Shown: positions 55,451-64,000 of the stretch, in pieces | Numbering within the stretch: position 1 is the first letter of the stretch | How the letters are laid out: every line of letters starts with the position of its first letter | Source of the DNA: Murdochiella massiliensis | GTDB lineage: Bacteria; Bacillota; Clostridia; Tissierellales; Peptoniphilaceae | Reading direction: 5' to 3' | Length of the DNA stretch: 64,000 bases | Assembly (NCBI RefSeq): GCF_900059565.1 | Contig: NZ_FIZW01000002.1 | Location: forward strand, 744,001-808,000 | The notes under the pieces: model-generated | Databases searched by the model: none | The model's input: only the letters and a program-made list of their open reading frames with translations | Told to the model about the DNA's origin: nothing | Translations under genes and position numbers: made by a program

Positions 55451-57175
55451 TTACTGTACAATCTTCCATTCTTTAGACTTTTCTTGATAATTCCATAAGT
55501 CTTTATATAGTCCTTCATTTTTAATAAGTTCTTCATGCTTCCCAACTTCCTCTACCTTTCCTTTGTTTAAAACAACAATTTTATCAGCTCCCATTACGCT
55601 CCTTAATTTATGAGCTACAACCACAACTGTTTTATTTTTAATTAAATTTGATATTGCTTCTTGTATAATAAGTTCATTTTCAGGATCAAGTGAAGATGTT
55701 GCTTCATCAAGTAGTATTATTGGTGCATTTTTTAGTATTGCTCTCGCTATTGATATTCTTTGTTTCTCACCTCCAGACAGAGTCGCTCCTCCTTGTCCAA
55801 TCATAGTTTCAAATCCATCATCTTTTTTGACTATAAAGTCATAAGCTCCTGCCATTTTTGCAGCATTCATGATTTCATCTTTACTTGCATCTTCATTTCC
55901 AAATTTTATATTGTTATAAATTGTGTCTTTAAAAAGATACACATCTTGAAAAACAACAGAAAATTTATCCATTAATTTATCAGGGTCAGCTGTTAGCAAA
56001 TCTACTCCACCAATTTTAATTGTCCCTTCATTAGGATCATAAAATCTGGAAATTAATTTAATTAGTGTAGATTTTCCAGATCCAGAGTAACCAACAAAAG
56101 CAGTTAATTCATTTTCATTAATGTCTAATGAAACATTATCGATAACCTTAGATTCCTTGTAAGAAAATGAAACATCGTGGATTTCAATTTTGTTGCTTTC
56201 GTTTACATCGCAATTACCTGACATAGGTTTAGCGTTAAGTAAGTTAATGATTCTTTCTCCTGAAACTGATGCCATTTGTAGACCTGCATAATTTACAAGT
56301 GCAAGCTCCAAGGGATCAAAAATCCTTGTGCCTACAAATAAGAACATTAAAAATGTATCAATTTCCAAAGATCCATTTATAAATAAATAGGAACCAACTA
56401 AACTCATCAAAGGAAGTCCTATTCTTAAAATCATACTTGCTATAGTAGTTAATGAACCAACCCCTTTCTCACTCTTAATATTTGCATTTCTTGAGTTATC
56501 TATATCTTCTTCAAGCTTTGTTAATGTATCATCTAAGCTGTTATAAGCTTTTAGAGTCTTAATAGCATCCAAATATTCGTTTATATCTTCTTCCTCTTTT
56601 ATCCTCATTTTCTTTGTTTTCAAATAAATTTTTTTCTGAAAGTTTTGCATGAGTGTAAGAAGTAGAACAGAAATCGGCAATCCAATAAGTGTTGCTATTC
56701 CCATTTTTACATTAATTATCAAAAATAATATTGAGCAAAGAACCGCTACACATATGCCACTGAAAAATTGAGGTAATTGATGCGTTACTGCCGTTTCAAC
56801 TTTGAAAAAATCATTCATTAATGTATCTAAGATCTCTGCTGAACTTTTTCCTGAAATATAACCTATCGGCAGTTTTCTTATGTGGTCTGCAAGCTCTATT
56901 CTTCCATCTGCACTTGTCTTGTATCCAAGTTCATAGGTATATTTTGTGGCTAAATTTTCCAATAAGAATGTTATTAAGAAAAATACTGCCATTATCCCAA
57001 AATACTTCCATAAAAGGCTCGTATCTATACTATCTGCACCTCTATTTAAAAATAGTGTTTCTACAATTTTCGCCAAAGCAATAAATGGTATAAGGTTGGA
57101 AATAGATGCCAAAACATTTAAAATAATTGATTTTCTTATATTATTCATCTTTCCTAATGTAATATTTCTTATCAT
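55451..57175 (-). CDS. ABC half transporter (second of pair) in uptake operon
   Basis: The 574 residues comprise a six-helix membrane domain plus ATPase: Walker A GYSGSGKST, signature LSGGEKQRISIARAI, Walker B APIILLDEAT, switch His VAHKLRS. It overlaps the first half transporter by ATGA and forms a heterodimer with it. The fold group includes YbtQ/IrtB siderophore importers. Confidence 0.85.
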   Translation of the reverse strand: MIRNITLGKMNNIRKSIILNVLASISNLIPFIALAKIVETLFLNRGADSIDTSLLWKYFGIMAVFFLITFLLENLATKYTYELGYKTSADGRIELADHIRKLPIGYISGKSSAEILDTLMNDFFKVETAVTHQLPQFFSGICVAVLCSILFLIINVKMGIATLIGLPISVLLLTLMQNFQKKIYLKTKKMRIKEEEDINEYLDAIKTLKAYNSLDDTLTKLEEDIDNSRNANIKSEKGVGSLTTIASMILRIGLPLMSLVGSYLFINGSLEIDTFLMFLFVGTRIFDPLELALVNYAGLQMASVSGERIINLLNAKPMSGNCDVNESNKIEIHDVSFSYKESKVIDNVSLDINENELTAFVGYSGSGKSTLIKLISRFYDPNEGTIKIGGVDLLTADPDKLMDKFSVVFQDVYLFKDTIYNNIKFGNEDASKDEIMNAAKMAGAYDFIVKKDDGFETMIGQGGATLSGGEKQRISIARAILKNAPIILLDEATSSLDPENELIIQEAISNLIKNKTVVVVAHKLRSVMGADKIVVLNKGKVEEVGKHEELIKNEGLYKDLWNYQEKSKEWKIVQ

Positions 57176-58941
57176 TCATTCTCACTCCCTTCTATATCCA
57201 TTTGCCAAATATTTGTCTTCTTATAAATATCAAAGAGTCGCTTATATATTCCATCTGCAAGGATTAAATCTTCATGCTTACCTCTTTCTGCAATTTTTCC
57301 ATCAGATATTACTAAAATTTGATTTGCATTCTCTATGGTATTTAACCTATGAGCAATCATGACAACTGTCTTATCTTTAACCAATTCAGACAAAGCTTCC
57401 TGCATAAGATATTCATTTTCAGAATCAGCAAAACTTGTTGCCTCGTCTAATACTAATATTGGTGCGTCCTTTAAAATCGCTCTTGCTACAGCAATACGTT
57501 GTTTCTCTCCTCCAGATAAATAAGTCCCTTTACCCAAAACAGTGTCATACCCATCAGGAAGTTTTACAATAAAATCATGACATCTTGCTTTTTTACATGC
57601 TTTTATGACATCCTCTTTTGTAGAACCTGTCTTTGCCATAGCAACATTATTGAAGACTGTATCTGTGATAAGATCACTGTCTTGAAAAACGAATGCTATC
57701 CTCTCCATTAAGGCGTTCATCGGAATATTTTTTATATTAACTCCACCAATTTTAATAGAGCCTTCTGAAGGATCGTAAAATCTGGGTATTAGCGTTCCAA
57801 TGGTAGATTTGCCTGCTCCCGAATAGCCAACTAATGCTGTAACTTCTCCTTGTTTAGCACAGAAGCTTATATTCTTTAAAACCTCTTCATCTCCATAAGA
57901 AAAGCTTACATTCTCGAATTCAAGATCATGACCTTTTATCTCTTCCTCTATATTTTCAATTGCCAATTCTTTTTGATCTATAATTTCGTAGATTCTCAAA
58001 ACAACTTCATTTAGCAAATTCATTCCTTCTGCAAAATCTCTAAGTTTTAATGCAGGTACGCTAATGGCGGGTGCAAGAATCAAATAGAAAATAAAGACTG
58101 TAACAAAGTCCAAATTATTATTTCGTGACATTAAAAGTATTCCTACTGGAACTATGAATGTAGCAACAGATAAAATAAACATTCTAAATGAAACAAATCC
58201 CGGTCTTATCATTGATGTCATCGAACTTGTAAAGTCTCTATATTCTCCTACTGACTTTGAAAAAGTTTTAAATGATTTTGCTCCTGTTCCAAATATTTTC
58301 ACTTCCGGCATACCTTTAACGTATTCAGTAGTTGCTGAATTAATTTGATCCAAAATCGCAAAGTTCTTCTCAAGTCCACCCGACTTTATTATCTTTGCCA
58401 TGATTGCAATCTGAATTCCTAAACCAACAAATATAATTAACAAAGTCGTAAGACCTAATATTAAATTTATCTTCAACATAACAATTATCATTGCTAAAAT
58501 TAGTGCTAAAGTTGAAATTAAATTTGGTAATTGATGAGAAAAATATCCCTCAATTTGATTCATGTCCGATCCTAATACTTGCCTTATTTTTGACTTGTTG
58601 TCTCCGGTAAAAAAACCTAAAGGAAGATTCCCAATATGAAATAATATCTTCTTTTTTAAGTTAGCTATTAAAACATATGAAAACTTATGGCATAAAATAC
58701 CGCCAATGTAAGTTAAGCAATATGACAATACCACTGCTGCAAGTCCATAGGTGCAGAACTGTATTGTACTTTGTTCTAATTTTCCATATAAAAATAGAGA
58801 TTTTATGACTTTGTATATCACCAAAATTGGACAAATACTTAATAGCATACCAAGACTAACAAATAATATCCCTCCTACAAGTTGTCCTTTTTTTATTTCA
58901 CTGTAGGAAATAATATCTTTGATTGATTTCTTCTTTTTCAT
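57172..58941 (-). CDS. ABC half transporter (first of pair) in uptake operon
   Basis: The 589-residue half transporter has Walker A GYSGAGKST, signature YLSGGEKQRIAVARAI, Walker B APILVLDEAT and switch His IAHRLNT. A GGAGGTATG lies before the ATG. A TetR-type palindrome GAACGA-GT-TCGTTC at 58962-58975 sits in its promoter region, so the whole operon is likely repressed by the adjacent TetR. Confidence 0.85.
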   Translation of the reverse strand: MKKKKSIKDIISYSEIKKGQLVGGILFVSLGMLLSICPILVIYKVIKSLFLYGKLEQSTIQFCTYGLAAVVLSYCLTYIGGILCHKFSYVLIANLKKKILFHIGNLPLGFFTGDNKSKIRQVLGSDMNQIEGYFSHQLPNLISTLALILAMIIVMLKINLILGLTTLLIIFVGLGIQIAIMAKIIKSGGLEKNFAILDQINSATTEYVKGMPEVKIFGTGAKSFKTFSKSVGEYRDFTSSMTSMIRPGFVSFRMFILSVATFIVPVGILLMSRNNNLDFVTVFIFYLILAPAISVPALKLRDFAEGMNLLNEVVLRIYEIIDQKELAIENIEEEIKGHDLEFENVSFSYGDEEVLKNISFCAKQGEVTALVGYSGAGKSTIGTLIPRFYDPSEGSIKIGGVNIKNIPMNALMERIAFVFQDSDLITDTVFNNVAMAKTGSTKEDVIKACKKARCHDFIVKLPDGYDTVLGKGTYLSGGEKQRIAVARAILKDAPILVLDEATSFADSENEYLMQEALSELVKDKTVVMIAHRLNTIENANQILVISDGKIAERGKHEDLILADGIYKRLFDIYKKTNIWQMDIEGSENE

Positions 58942-58961
58942 CTAAAACATACCTCCTTACC

Positions 58962-58975
58962 GAACGAGTTCGTTC
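58962..58975. promoter_or_regulatory. TetR operator of the uptake operon
   Basis: GAACGA-GT-TCGTTC, 6-bp exact arms, 20 bp upstream of the first ABC gene. A related site GAACGAGTGTCGGTCG (minus-strand reading) lies before the tetR gene. Confidence 0.65.
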
Positions 58976-59048
58976 ATTTGCCTTAAAACTAATACAAGGA
59001 AAACACTGTTGATGTTTCCCTCGTAAAATACTTATATTTTATTTTTCT

Positions 59049-59663
59049 CTAATGAGGTCTTTGAAATAGTTCGCTTATTATTCCAAAGGCTTCACTTGAA
59101 TTTGTTTTGTTTTCTCCCTTAATAATATAGTCGTTATATATTGTGCCAACAGCTCCGTATAAAATAAAAGCTGCGAAACTTCTCACATTTTCTCTGTTTA
59201 TTCCCATATTATTTTCTATTTTTTTATTTTCAATTCCTTCAATTATAAACTCTGAATAGACATCTATAAATTTTCCAATGTAATGAATCAATTCCCATAA
59301 CCTGTAAGAGTTATCTGTAATTGAATTCTCTTTTGAAAAGTTATATCTTGTCGTAAACTGACCGATATCTTTTACTATAAGTTCTCTTAAAATCTTTATT
59401 CTTTCTTCGTAATTTATTTCCTTGCTTTGAAGGATATCTAACTTATTTTTTAATTTTTCATCAAAGTATGTTTCCATACACGCCAAGAAAATATCTTCTT
59501 TTGATTTGAAATAATAATAAAACATTCCCGGCGCTCCATTAACTTCTGCAAGAATATCTCGCACAGAAACTTTCTCGTACCCATACTTTTCAAAAAGTCT
59601 GGATGCTATATTTATAAGCTCCTGTTTTCTTTCTTCTGGATCTTTTACATTTCTCTTTGTCAA
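59049..59663 (-). CDS. TetR family regulator of the uptake operon
   Basis: The 204-residue protein has the TetR helix-turn-helix (LINIASRLFEKYGYEKVSVR DILAEVNGAPGMFYYYFKSK) and a helical ligand domain. The start is TTG at 59663 after GTGAGG; no in-frame ATG is nearby. It lies upstream of the ABC genes on the same strand, separated by 107 bp that contain one operator. A second operator lies before its own start. Confidence 0.85.
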   Translation of the reverse strand: MTKRNVKDPEERKQELINIASRLFEKYGYEKVSVRDILAEVNGAPGMFYYYFKSKEDIFLACMETYFDEKLKNKLDILQSKEINYEERIKILRELIVKDIGQFTTRYNFSKENSITDNSYRLWELIHYIGKFIDVYSEFIIEGIENKKIENNMGINRENVRSFAAFILYGAVGTIYNDYIIKGENKTNSSEAFGIISELFQRPH

Positions 59664-59678
59664 AACCTCACCGCCTAT

Positions 59679-59694
59679 CGACCGACACTCGTTC
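59679..59694. promoter_or_regulatory. TetR operator upstream of its own gene
   Basis: CGACCGACACTCGTTC, read on the minus strand as GAACGAGTGTCGGTCG, shares the GAACGAG half with 58962-58975. Confidence 0.5.
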
Positions 59695-59824
59695 TGTATA
59701 GTTATATGTTAGTCTCATCTAACCGTTTTGTCAAGAGTATAGTAGAAAATCATACTTAAGTATGATATAATTACTAATAATTTTAATATATGCTTAATGC
59801 TTGAATTCTTTTGTAGCAAGCACA

Positions 59825-59844
59825 GTAAGTGTACGGACACTTAC
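59825..59844. repeat. Inverted repeat before the mob genes, oriT candidate
   Basis: GTAAGTGT-ACGG-ACACTTAC, exact 8-bp arms, about 110 bp upstream of mobC. Its position in front of the relaxosome genes suggests part of the transfer origin. The nic site is not identified; the AGGGAGAACCCTAAGACCCC stretch nearer mobC is another candidate. Confidence 0.45.
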
Positions 59845-59855
59845 GGAAAATTGAC

Positions 59856-59887
59856 GAAGCAGCCCTTGGGGATCTGCTTCTTTTTTT
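59856..59887 (+). terminator. Terminator/attenuator upstream of mobC
   Basis: GAAGCAG and CTGCTTC pair around an 11-nt loop, followed by TTTTTTT on the plus strand. It lies between the oriT-like repeat and mobC, so it may end a short leader transcript. Confidence 0.75.
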
Positions 59888-59952
59888 ATCAATTTTTAGC
59901 TTGTTAGGGAGAACCCTAAGACCCCGAAATACATTCAAAGGAGGAACTAACT

Positions 59953-60309
59953 ATGGCAAATAGAATAAGAAACGAAAGACTTGAAATTAAACTAACTGAA
60001 GAAGAAAAGGCTCTTTTTGAAGAGAAAAAAAGACTTGCGAAGTGTAGAAACATGAGCCATTTCATCCGCAAATGCGTTTTGGAAAAGGAAATTTATCAAG
60101 TGGATTTAGAGCCTTTCAGAGATTTACAAGGCTTACTTTCTAATGCAACAAACAACATCAATCAGATTGCAAAGCGAGTAAATTCGACAGGTGTAATCTA
60201 CAAAGAGGACATCGGTGATATAAAAAAAGAGATTGAACATTTCTCAAAAGAGCTGTGGCAAATTCATTCACTACTTCTGAAAAGAACATCTGAAACGGAA
60301 GGTGAATAA
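59953..60309 (+). CDS. mobC: MobC-like relaxosome accessory protein
   Basis: The 118-residue protein has a ribbon-helix-helix-like start (NERLEIKLTEEEKALFEEKK) and the MobC segment NATNNINQIAKRVNSTGVIY. MobC assists the relaxase at oriT. GGAGGAAC precedes the ATG. The relaxase gene follows after 2 bp. Confidence 0.85.
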   Translation: MANRIRNERLEIKLTEEEKALFEEKKRLAKCRNMSHFIRKCVLEKEIYQVDLEPFRDLQGLLSNATNNINQIAKRVNSTGVIYKEDIGDIKKEIEHFSKELWQIHSLLLKRTSETEGE

Positions 60310-60311
60310 TA

Positions 60312-61643
60312 ATGGCTATTACAAAAATACACCCAATAAAATCGACTCTTAATCTTGCTATCGACTACATTGTAAATGGAGATAAAACAGACGAGCAGCT
60401 TTTAGTAAGCACTCATAAATGCCACGAATCAACTGCTCACACTCAGTTTTTAAGGACACGAAATGACGCAGGAACAAAAGGAACCGTTCTTGCAAGACAT
60501 CTCATTCAATCATTTTTACCGGGAGAAACAAGCCCTGAATTGGCTCACCAGATTGGTATGGAGCTGTGTAAAAAGATACTCAAAGGTGAGTACGAATTTG
60601 TCTTATCTACTCACGTAGATAAGGGGCATATCCACAATCACATCATCTTCAATAATGTAAATATGGTAACAGGTAGGTGCTACCAGTCTAACAAGAAAAG
60701 CTACCACCAAATCCGTTATCAGAGTGATAAACTCTGCAAAGAAAATAGCCTATCTGTCATTGACGAGTTTTACGAAAGCTATAAGAAAAAATATAAGATT
60801 AACGGTAAATCTTGGTATGAAAACGAACAGGCAAAACATGGAACTTCTTGGAAAAGTAAACTTCAATTTGACATTGATAGAATAATAAAACAGTCAAAGG
60901 ACTGGGACGAATTTTTAAAGAAGATGGCGGATCTTGGCTATGAAATCAAATACGGTAAGCACATTGCTTTTAAGCCAAAAAATAAGGCGAGATTTACAAG
61001 GGCTAAAACAATCGGAGAAGATTATACCGAAGAAAGATTAAAAGAACGAATTGCAGAAAGAGAGTTTATCAAGACTCCTGCCGTCAAAAAACGCATCGGC
61101 AATGTTATTGACATGAACACCAATGCAAAGGTAAAGGAAAGCAAAGGCTACGAATATTGGGCAACCAAACATAACCTTCATACAATGGCTGAGTCTGTTA
61201 TTTATATCAGAGAACATGGCATTAAATCCATTAAACAGCTTGACGAGTATATTCAAAAAGCAGCCGATGAAAGGCAAAATATACAAGAGAAAATCAAAGC
61301 TATTGATAAGGAAATGCAGAAGCTTTCCACCACTATGGAGCAAGTTCATACCGTTAAAAAATACAGAGCGTGCTACAAGGAATATACTGCTAATCCGTCT
61401 GACAAGGCATTTTTTGAAGAGTACAAAGCTCAGATTACCCTATATGAAAATGCTCTCTCAGAGCTTAAAAAATCCTATTCCAAGCTCCCAAATTCAAAAG
61501 ATATTTTGGCTGAGCTTGATAAATTACAAGAAAAAAAGAACACCCTTATGCAAGAGTATTCTTCCTCAAAATCCACTATGGACGAGCTTTATAAGATACG
61601 AAAAAATTACGGAATTTATATGGGTAAGGAGATGGAGAGATAA
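60312..61643 (+). CDS. Relaxase (MobP-type mobilization nuclease)
   Basis: The 443 residues begin with the relaxase domain: catalytic Tyr in TLNLAIDYIVNGDK, motif II region around ARHLIQSFLPGE, and the metal-binding HVDKGHIHNHIIFNN (HxH motif). The C-terminal half is a long coiled coil (about 300-430). It nicks oriT and pilots the strand during transfer. It forms an operon with mobC. Confidence 0.9.
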   Translation: MAITKIHPIKSTLNLAIDYIVNGDKTDEQLLVSTHKCHESTAHTQFLRTRNDAGTKGTVLARHLIQSFLPGETSPELAHQIGMELCKKILKGEYEFVLSTHVDKGHIHNHIIFNNVNMVTGRCYQSNKKSYHQIRYQSDKLCKENSLSVIDEFYESYKKKYKINGKSWYENEQAKHGTSWKSKLQFDIDRIIKQSKDWDEFLKKMADLGYEIKYGKHIAFKPKNKARFTRAKTIGEDYTEERLKERIAEREFIKTPAVKKRIGNVIDMNTNAKVKESKGYEYWATKHNLHTMAESVIYIREHGIKSIKQLDEYIQKAADERQNIQEKIKAIDKEMQKLSTTMEQVHTVKKYRACYKEYTANPSDKAFFEEYKAQITLYENALSELKKSYSKLPNSKDILAELDKLQEKKNTLMQEYSSSKSTMDELYKIRKNYGIYMGKEMER

Positions 61644-61679
61644 TCCTTATCTCCTCTTTTTCCCCAAATAAAAAAAAGA

Positions 61680-61707
61680 GTCGGTGCAGTCCCAAGACCA
61701 CACCGAC
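61680..61707 (-). terminator. Terminator of the SSB-like gene
   Basis: GTCGGTG pairs with CACCGAC; on the minus strand it is followed by TCTTTTTTTT. Confidence 0.85.
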
Positions 61708-61714
61708 CATAAGT

Positions 61715-62374
61715 TTATCTCTCAGCTTCTTTTGATGTTTCTTTCTTTTCTTTAGGCTTTTCCTTATCTTCAGCCTGATATTTTTTGATAGCTCCAAGCA
61801 CAGACTCTTTCTTTTCATCTCGACCTTTCATCTGTTCTTTTGCCTTTAAGAGCTTTGAAGAAAGTATCCTGACGTTAGTATGTTCCTTGCCGTTATCGTC
61901 AACGGAAGTTCTGATCTGTCCAAAGAGTTTTACAAAATCTCCCTGCTTAAAGTCTTTTGGAATATCACCCTTTTCTCCGTATGCGGAGCAATTATGATAT
62001 ACCTTATTCCCCTCATCATCTTTAGATGCCACAGAGAAGTTTACTACCTTAAAGGCTTCTCCGTTCTTATTTTCTCTTTCAACTACATCGATCTTTCCTA
62101 CAATATTTCCAACGATATTGACAAGATTATCTTTCTCCTCTTGAACATAAGGAAAATCTTTAATCTGCCCCTGTTCTCTTAAATCTTCAATCATGTAATC
62201 AAATTCCTCATGCAGTAAATTAACGGTGTCATTGTCCATATAAGCCTCATAGAGCTTATCCAAAGCACTTTCATCGTTGATACCTTTTTCCATGCTGATA
62301 ACCGCCTTAACAAAGTCCTTGTGGTTATCACTTACCATATCTTCTATCTGATTTCTAATTGTTTTGTAATCCAT
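61715..62374 (-). CDS. Element-encoded OB-fold single-strand DNA-binding-like protein
   Basis: The 219 residues have a helical N-terminal region (about 1-75) and an SSB-type OB domain (about 80-170: VNIVGNIVGKIDVVERENKN; FKVVNFSVASKDD; GDFVKLFGQIRT). A Lys/Glu-rich tail follows. The ATG at 62374 after AAAGGAGAT was chosen over 62392. It probably protects single strands during element transfer or replication. The end of the helicase gene is 41 bp upstream. Confidence 0.8.
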   Translation of the reverse strand: MDYKTIRNQIEDMVSDNHKDFVKAVISMEKGINDESALDKLYEAYMDNDTVNLLHEEFDYMIEDLREQGQIKDFPYVQEEKDNLVNIVGNIVGKIDVVERENKNGEAFKVVNFSVASKDDEGNKVYHNCSAYGEKGDIPKDFKQGDFVKLFGQIRTSVDDNGKEHTNVRILSSKLLKAKEQMKGRDEKKESVLGAIKKYQAEDKEKPKEKKETSKEAER

Positions 62375-62415
62375 GTTTTTATCTCCTTTCATGGTAAAAG
62401 GGAGGTTTCCCTCCC

Positions 62416-64000
62416 TTATCGTACATATTCCTGTTCTTTTGCAGTTTGTTTTTCTTCTGTTTTACTTTCTTCCTGATAGGCTCTTATCTGTCCTAAGATA
62501 GATGGTTTATCACCCGTTTTCTGTGTGGCTTCCTCTTTGGTATGCAAATTATCTTCAACATCATAGGTTGACTCAAAATAATCGCTGTCCTTAAAGTCAT
62601 TGTCATATCTGTCAGCAATTCCATCATTATCAAGGTCTTTAGAAAGTGGATCATAGAAGTTACCTTCATCATCAATGTCCAGTCCCAGAGCTGCCTTTAA
62701 GTCCTCGGAATCCACATAGACTAAATCTTCAAAAGAGGATAGCTCTATTTCATTTTTCATATTCCTTAGAGCTTCATTTTCTCCCTTGTTTTCATAGTCG
62801 AAGCTCTCTGTTTTGATTGGAGTATCATCAATATACTGTGTCCATGTTTTAGCTTCTAAATTAAGCTCATATTGGATGCCGTGTCTTTCGTCAGGTGTAT
62901 TGGTATAGGCGATGCCGATGTGCTTTAGATCAGGATATAGAGTATCAAACTCATCATAACTATGATTTTCTTCATACTCTCTGTTGCAGAAGTCAATGAT
63001 GGCTCGTTTTACATCTTCTACAAGGGGATTATCATTTCTCTTTTCTTCCACTTCTCCCATATCAAGGAGCTTATTCAGTTCTGCCAAGCGAAGCACCTTA
63101 TCCTTTAGTTCATCAGCTTTTTCAAAAGGCTTTTGTAATTCCTCTTTTGCATTTTCAAGCTGTTCTTTTGTGCTGAAGAGCTTTTCTTCAAGCCTCTTTA
63201 ATTTCTCAGGCATTTTCTCAAGAGCATTATCAAGCCTTGTAATATTACCGTCCGCACTCGTTCCAAGCTCTCCTGAATGCTTTGCAGCACCGTTTAAGCT
63301 GAAGTTATGTTCATTGGTGAAGAAGTTGTAACTTACCTCTAAATCCATGTTTCTATACTTACCGATAACTTTGCTTTCATTGATTTTTACTTTAGAAATC
63401 GCTTCAAGCAGCTTTTCTCCGGCTAATTTCTTATCAGTAAATTCCTCACCTAAAATGGTAATGGAAGTAAACTTTTCCTCTCCTTCCGCTTTAGGTTCAA
63501 CTTCTGATATATCTTTCTTGACAGCTTCTATGAGTTTTTCCGTTCTTGCTATTTCTTCCGGATAGTTTTTAGCAACCTTATCCTCTAATCTGTAACGGTT
63601 GGACTTGTAGTTTGCTTCAAGCATTTTAAGTTTTGTAACCTCATTATCCAGATCCATTTTTTCCTTGATTTTCGGATCACCTGTAGCAAGGGCTTTAATC
63701 TCTGCATAGTTAAGGGAGCTTTCGTCCACGTCTTCCGCCACTCTTACAGGTGTTTTACTTGTCATAATCTGAGAAATGAACTTCTGTTTATTCTCGATGG
63801 TCTGCCAAAGGTACGCATCAAAGGTATTCTCCGTTACATATCTGTATATGCTGACTTCTTTGTTTTCATTTCCCTGTCTTACAATTCTTCCGGCTCTCTG
63901 CTCAAGGTCGGCAGGACGCCATGGGACATCTAAATCATGAAGTGCAATCAGCTTGTTTTGCACATTCGTTCCGGCTCCCATTTTCTGTGTAGAACCCATC
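62416..64000 (-). CDS. Snf2/DEAD-type helicase (C-terminal part; cut by window edge)
   Basis: 528 C-terminal residues are visible, and the N-terminus lies beyond 64 kb. The fragment opens in the helicase C-terminal lobe: GSTQKMGAGTNVQNKL, then DLEQRAGRIVRQGNENKEV as motif VI. A long coiled region follows, and near the end the acidic DLDNDGIADRYDND segment resembling an EF-hand/thrombospondin-type calcium loop. The end ILGQIRAYQEESKTEEK resembles the tail of the SSB-like protein (VLGAIKKYQAEDKE). Such giant Snf2/methylase-type proteins are common on Firmicute conjugative elements, where they may act as anti-restriction or DNA-processing factors. Confidence 0.8.
   Translation of the reverse strand, partial: MGSTQKMGAGTNVQNKLIALHDLDVPWRPADLEQRAGRIVRQGNENKEVSIYRYVTENTFDAYLWQTIENKQKFISQIMTSKTPVRVAEDVDESSLNYAEIKALATGDPKIKEKMDLDNEVTKLKMLEANYKSNRYRLEDKVAKNYPEEIARTEKLIEAVKKDISEVEPKAEGEEKFTSITILGEEFTDKKLAGEKLLEAISKVKINESKVIGKYRNMDLEVSYNFFTNEHNFSLNGAAKHSGELGTSADGNITRLDNALEKMPEKLKRLEEKLFSTKEQLENAKEELQKPFEKADELKDKVLRLAELNKLLDMGEVEEKRNDNPLVEDVKRAIIDFCNREYEENHSYDEFDTLYPDLKHIGIAYTNTPDERHGIQYELNLEAKTWTQYIDDTPIKTESFDYENKGENEALRNMKNEIELSSFEDLVYVDSEDLKAALGLDIDDEGNFYDPLSKDLDNDGIADRYDNDFKDSDYFESTYDVEDNLHTKEEATQKTGDKPSILGQIRAYQEESKTEEKQTAKEQEYVR

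Larger units (their letters stand above)
49690..64000. mobile_element. Integrative conjugative/mobilizable element (left part; right end outside window)
   Basis: An AT-rich block starts with a large serine recombinase at its edge. It contains MobC and a MobP-type relaxase, an SSB-like protein, a Snf2-type helicase, a sigma-like regulator and a cargo operon for uptake of a small molecule. Base composition and codon use differ clearly from the left 49.6 kb. No type IV secretion genes are inside the window; they may lie beyond 64 kb, so self-transfer cannot be judged. Confidence 0.8.

Overview
The window looks like a chromosomal segment of a Gram-positive anaerobic Firmicute (Clostridia/Tissierellia-like; the genus cannot be fixed from the sequence alone). 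Pointers are strong AGGAGG ribosome binding sites, lipobox lipoproteins, a giant wall-anchored surface protein with a sortase tail, a MurT/GatD-like pair, ECF transport genes and several toxin-antitoxin pairs. By eye the chromosomal part (1-49.6 kb) is of medium GC. The last 14 kb (49.7-64 kb) is clearly AT-rich and is an integrated conjugative or mobilizable element that runs off the right edge.

Layout. 0-7 kb: end of a DUF1287 gene, an AAA/DUF4143 ATPase, tRNA-Ser, a MurT/GatD-like operon whose glutaminase residues are missing, an acetyltransferase and a DUF3825-like protein. 7-17.4 kb: a 54-bp tandem hairpin array, decayed toxin-antitoxin genes, a DNA glycosylase, lipoproteins, an XRE regulator, a NUDIX hydrolase, a second type of hairpin array split by an IS3-family element, and a ruined MMPL-type transporter. 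17.4-24.3 kb: a 2299-residue mosaic surface protein. 24.8-38.2 kb: metabolic and stress genes (GNAT, cupin, Crp/Fnr, DUF488, DUF438-hemerythrin-PAS, an ICMT-like methyltransferase, AlkD, Phd/Doc, nitrilase, YcxB-like, LOG), interleaved with more hairpin arrays and truncated gene copies. 38.4-46.1 kb: a second DUF4143 ATPase, a TetR-controlled pair of half ABC transporters, an intact RelB/YafQ-type pair, and a second copy of the ATPase flanks with no ATPase gene. 46.5-49.4 kb: an arsenic operon (arsR, ACR3, ArsP-like permease, small thioredoxin). 49.7-64 kb: serine recombinase, sigma-like regulator, ECF transporter plus two half ABC transporters under a TetR regulator (metallophore-importer-like), MobC/relaxase, SSB-like protein and a Snf2-type helicase fragment.

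Genes that work together. (i) Crp/Fnr + DUF488, the divergent cupin and the DUF438-hemerythrin-PAS gene share a GTTG-N6-CAAC palindrome and look like one redox or nitrosative stress regulon. (ii) The TetR at 44.2 kb, its ABC pair and a distant ICMT-like gene at 31.4 kb share a GTTAG-N6-CTAAC operator. (iii) The element carries a complete uptake operon (TetR, two ABC half transporters, S component, T component, double ATPase).

The most unusual non-coding feature is a family of CAGGG/CCCTG hairpins in regular tandem arrays at several intergenic sites, most of them next to truncated copies of genes found elsewhere in the window.
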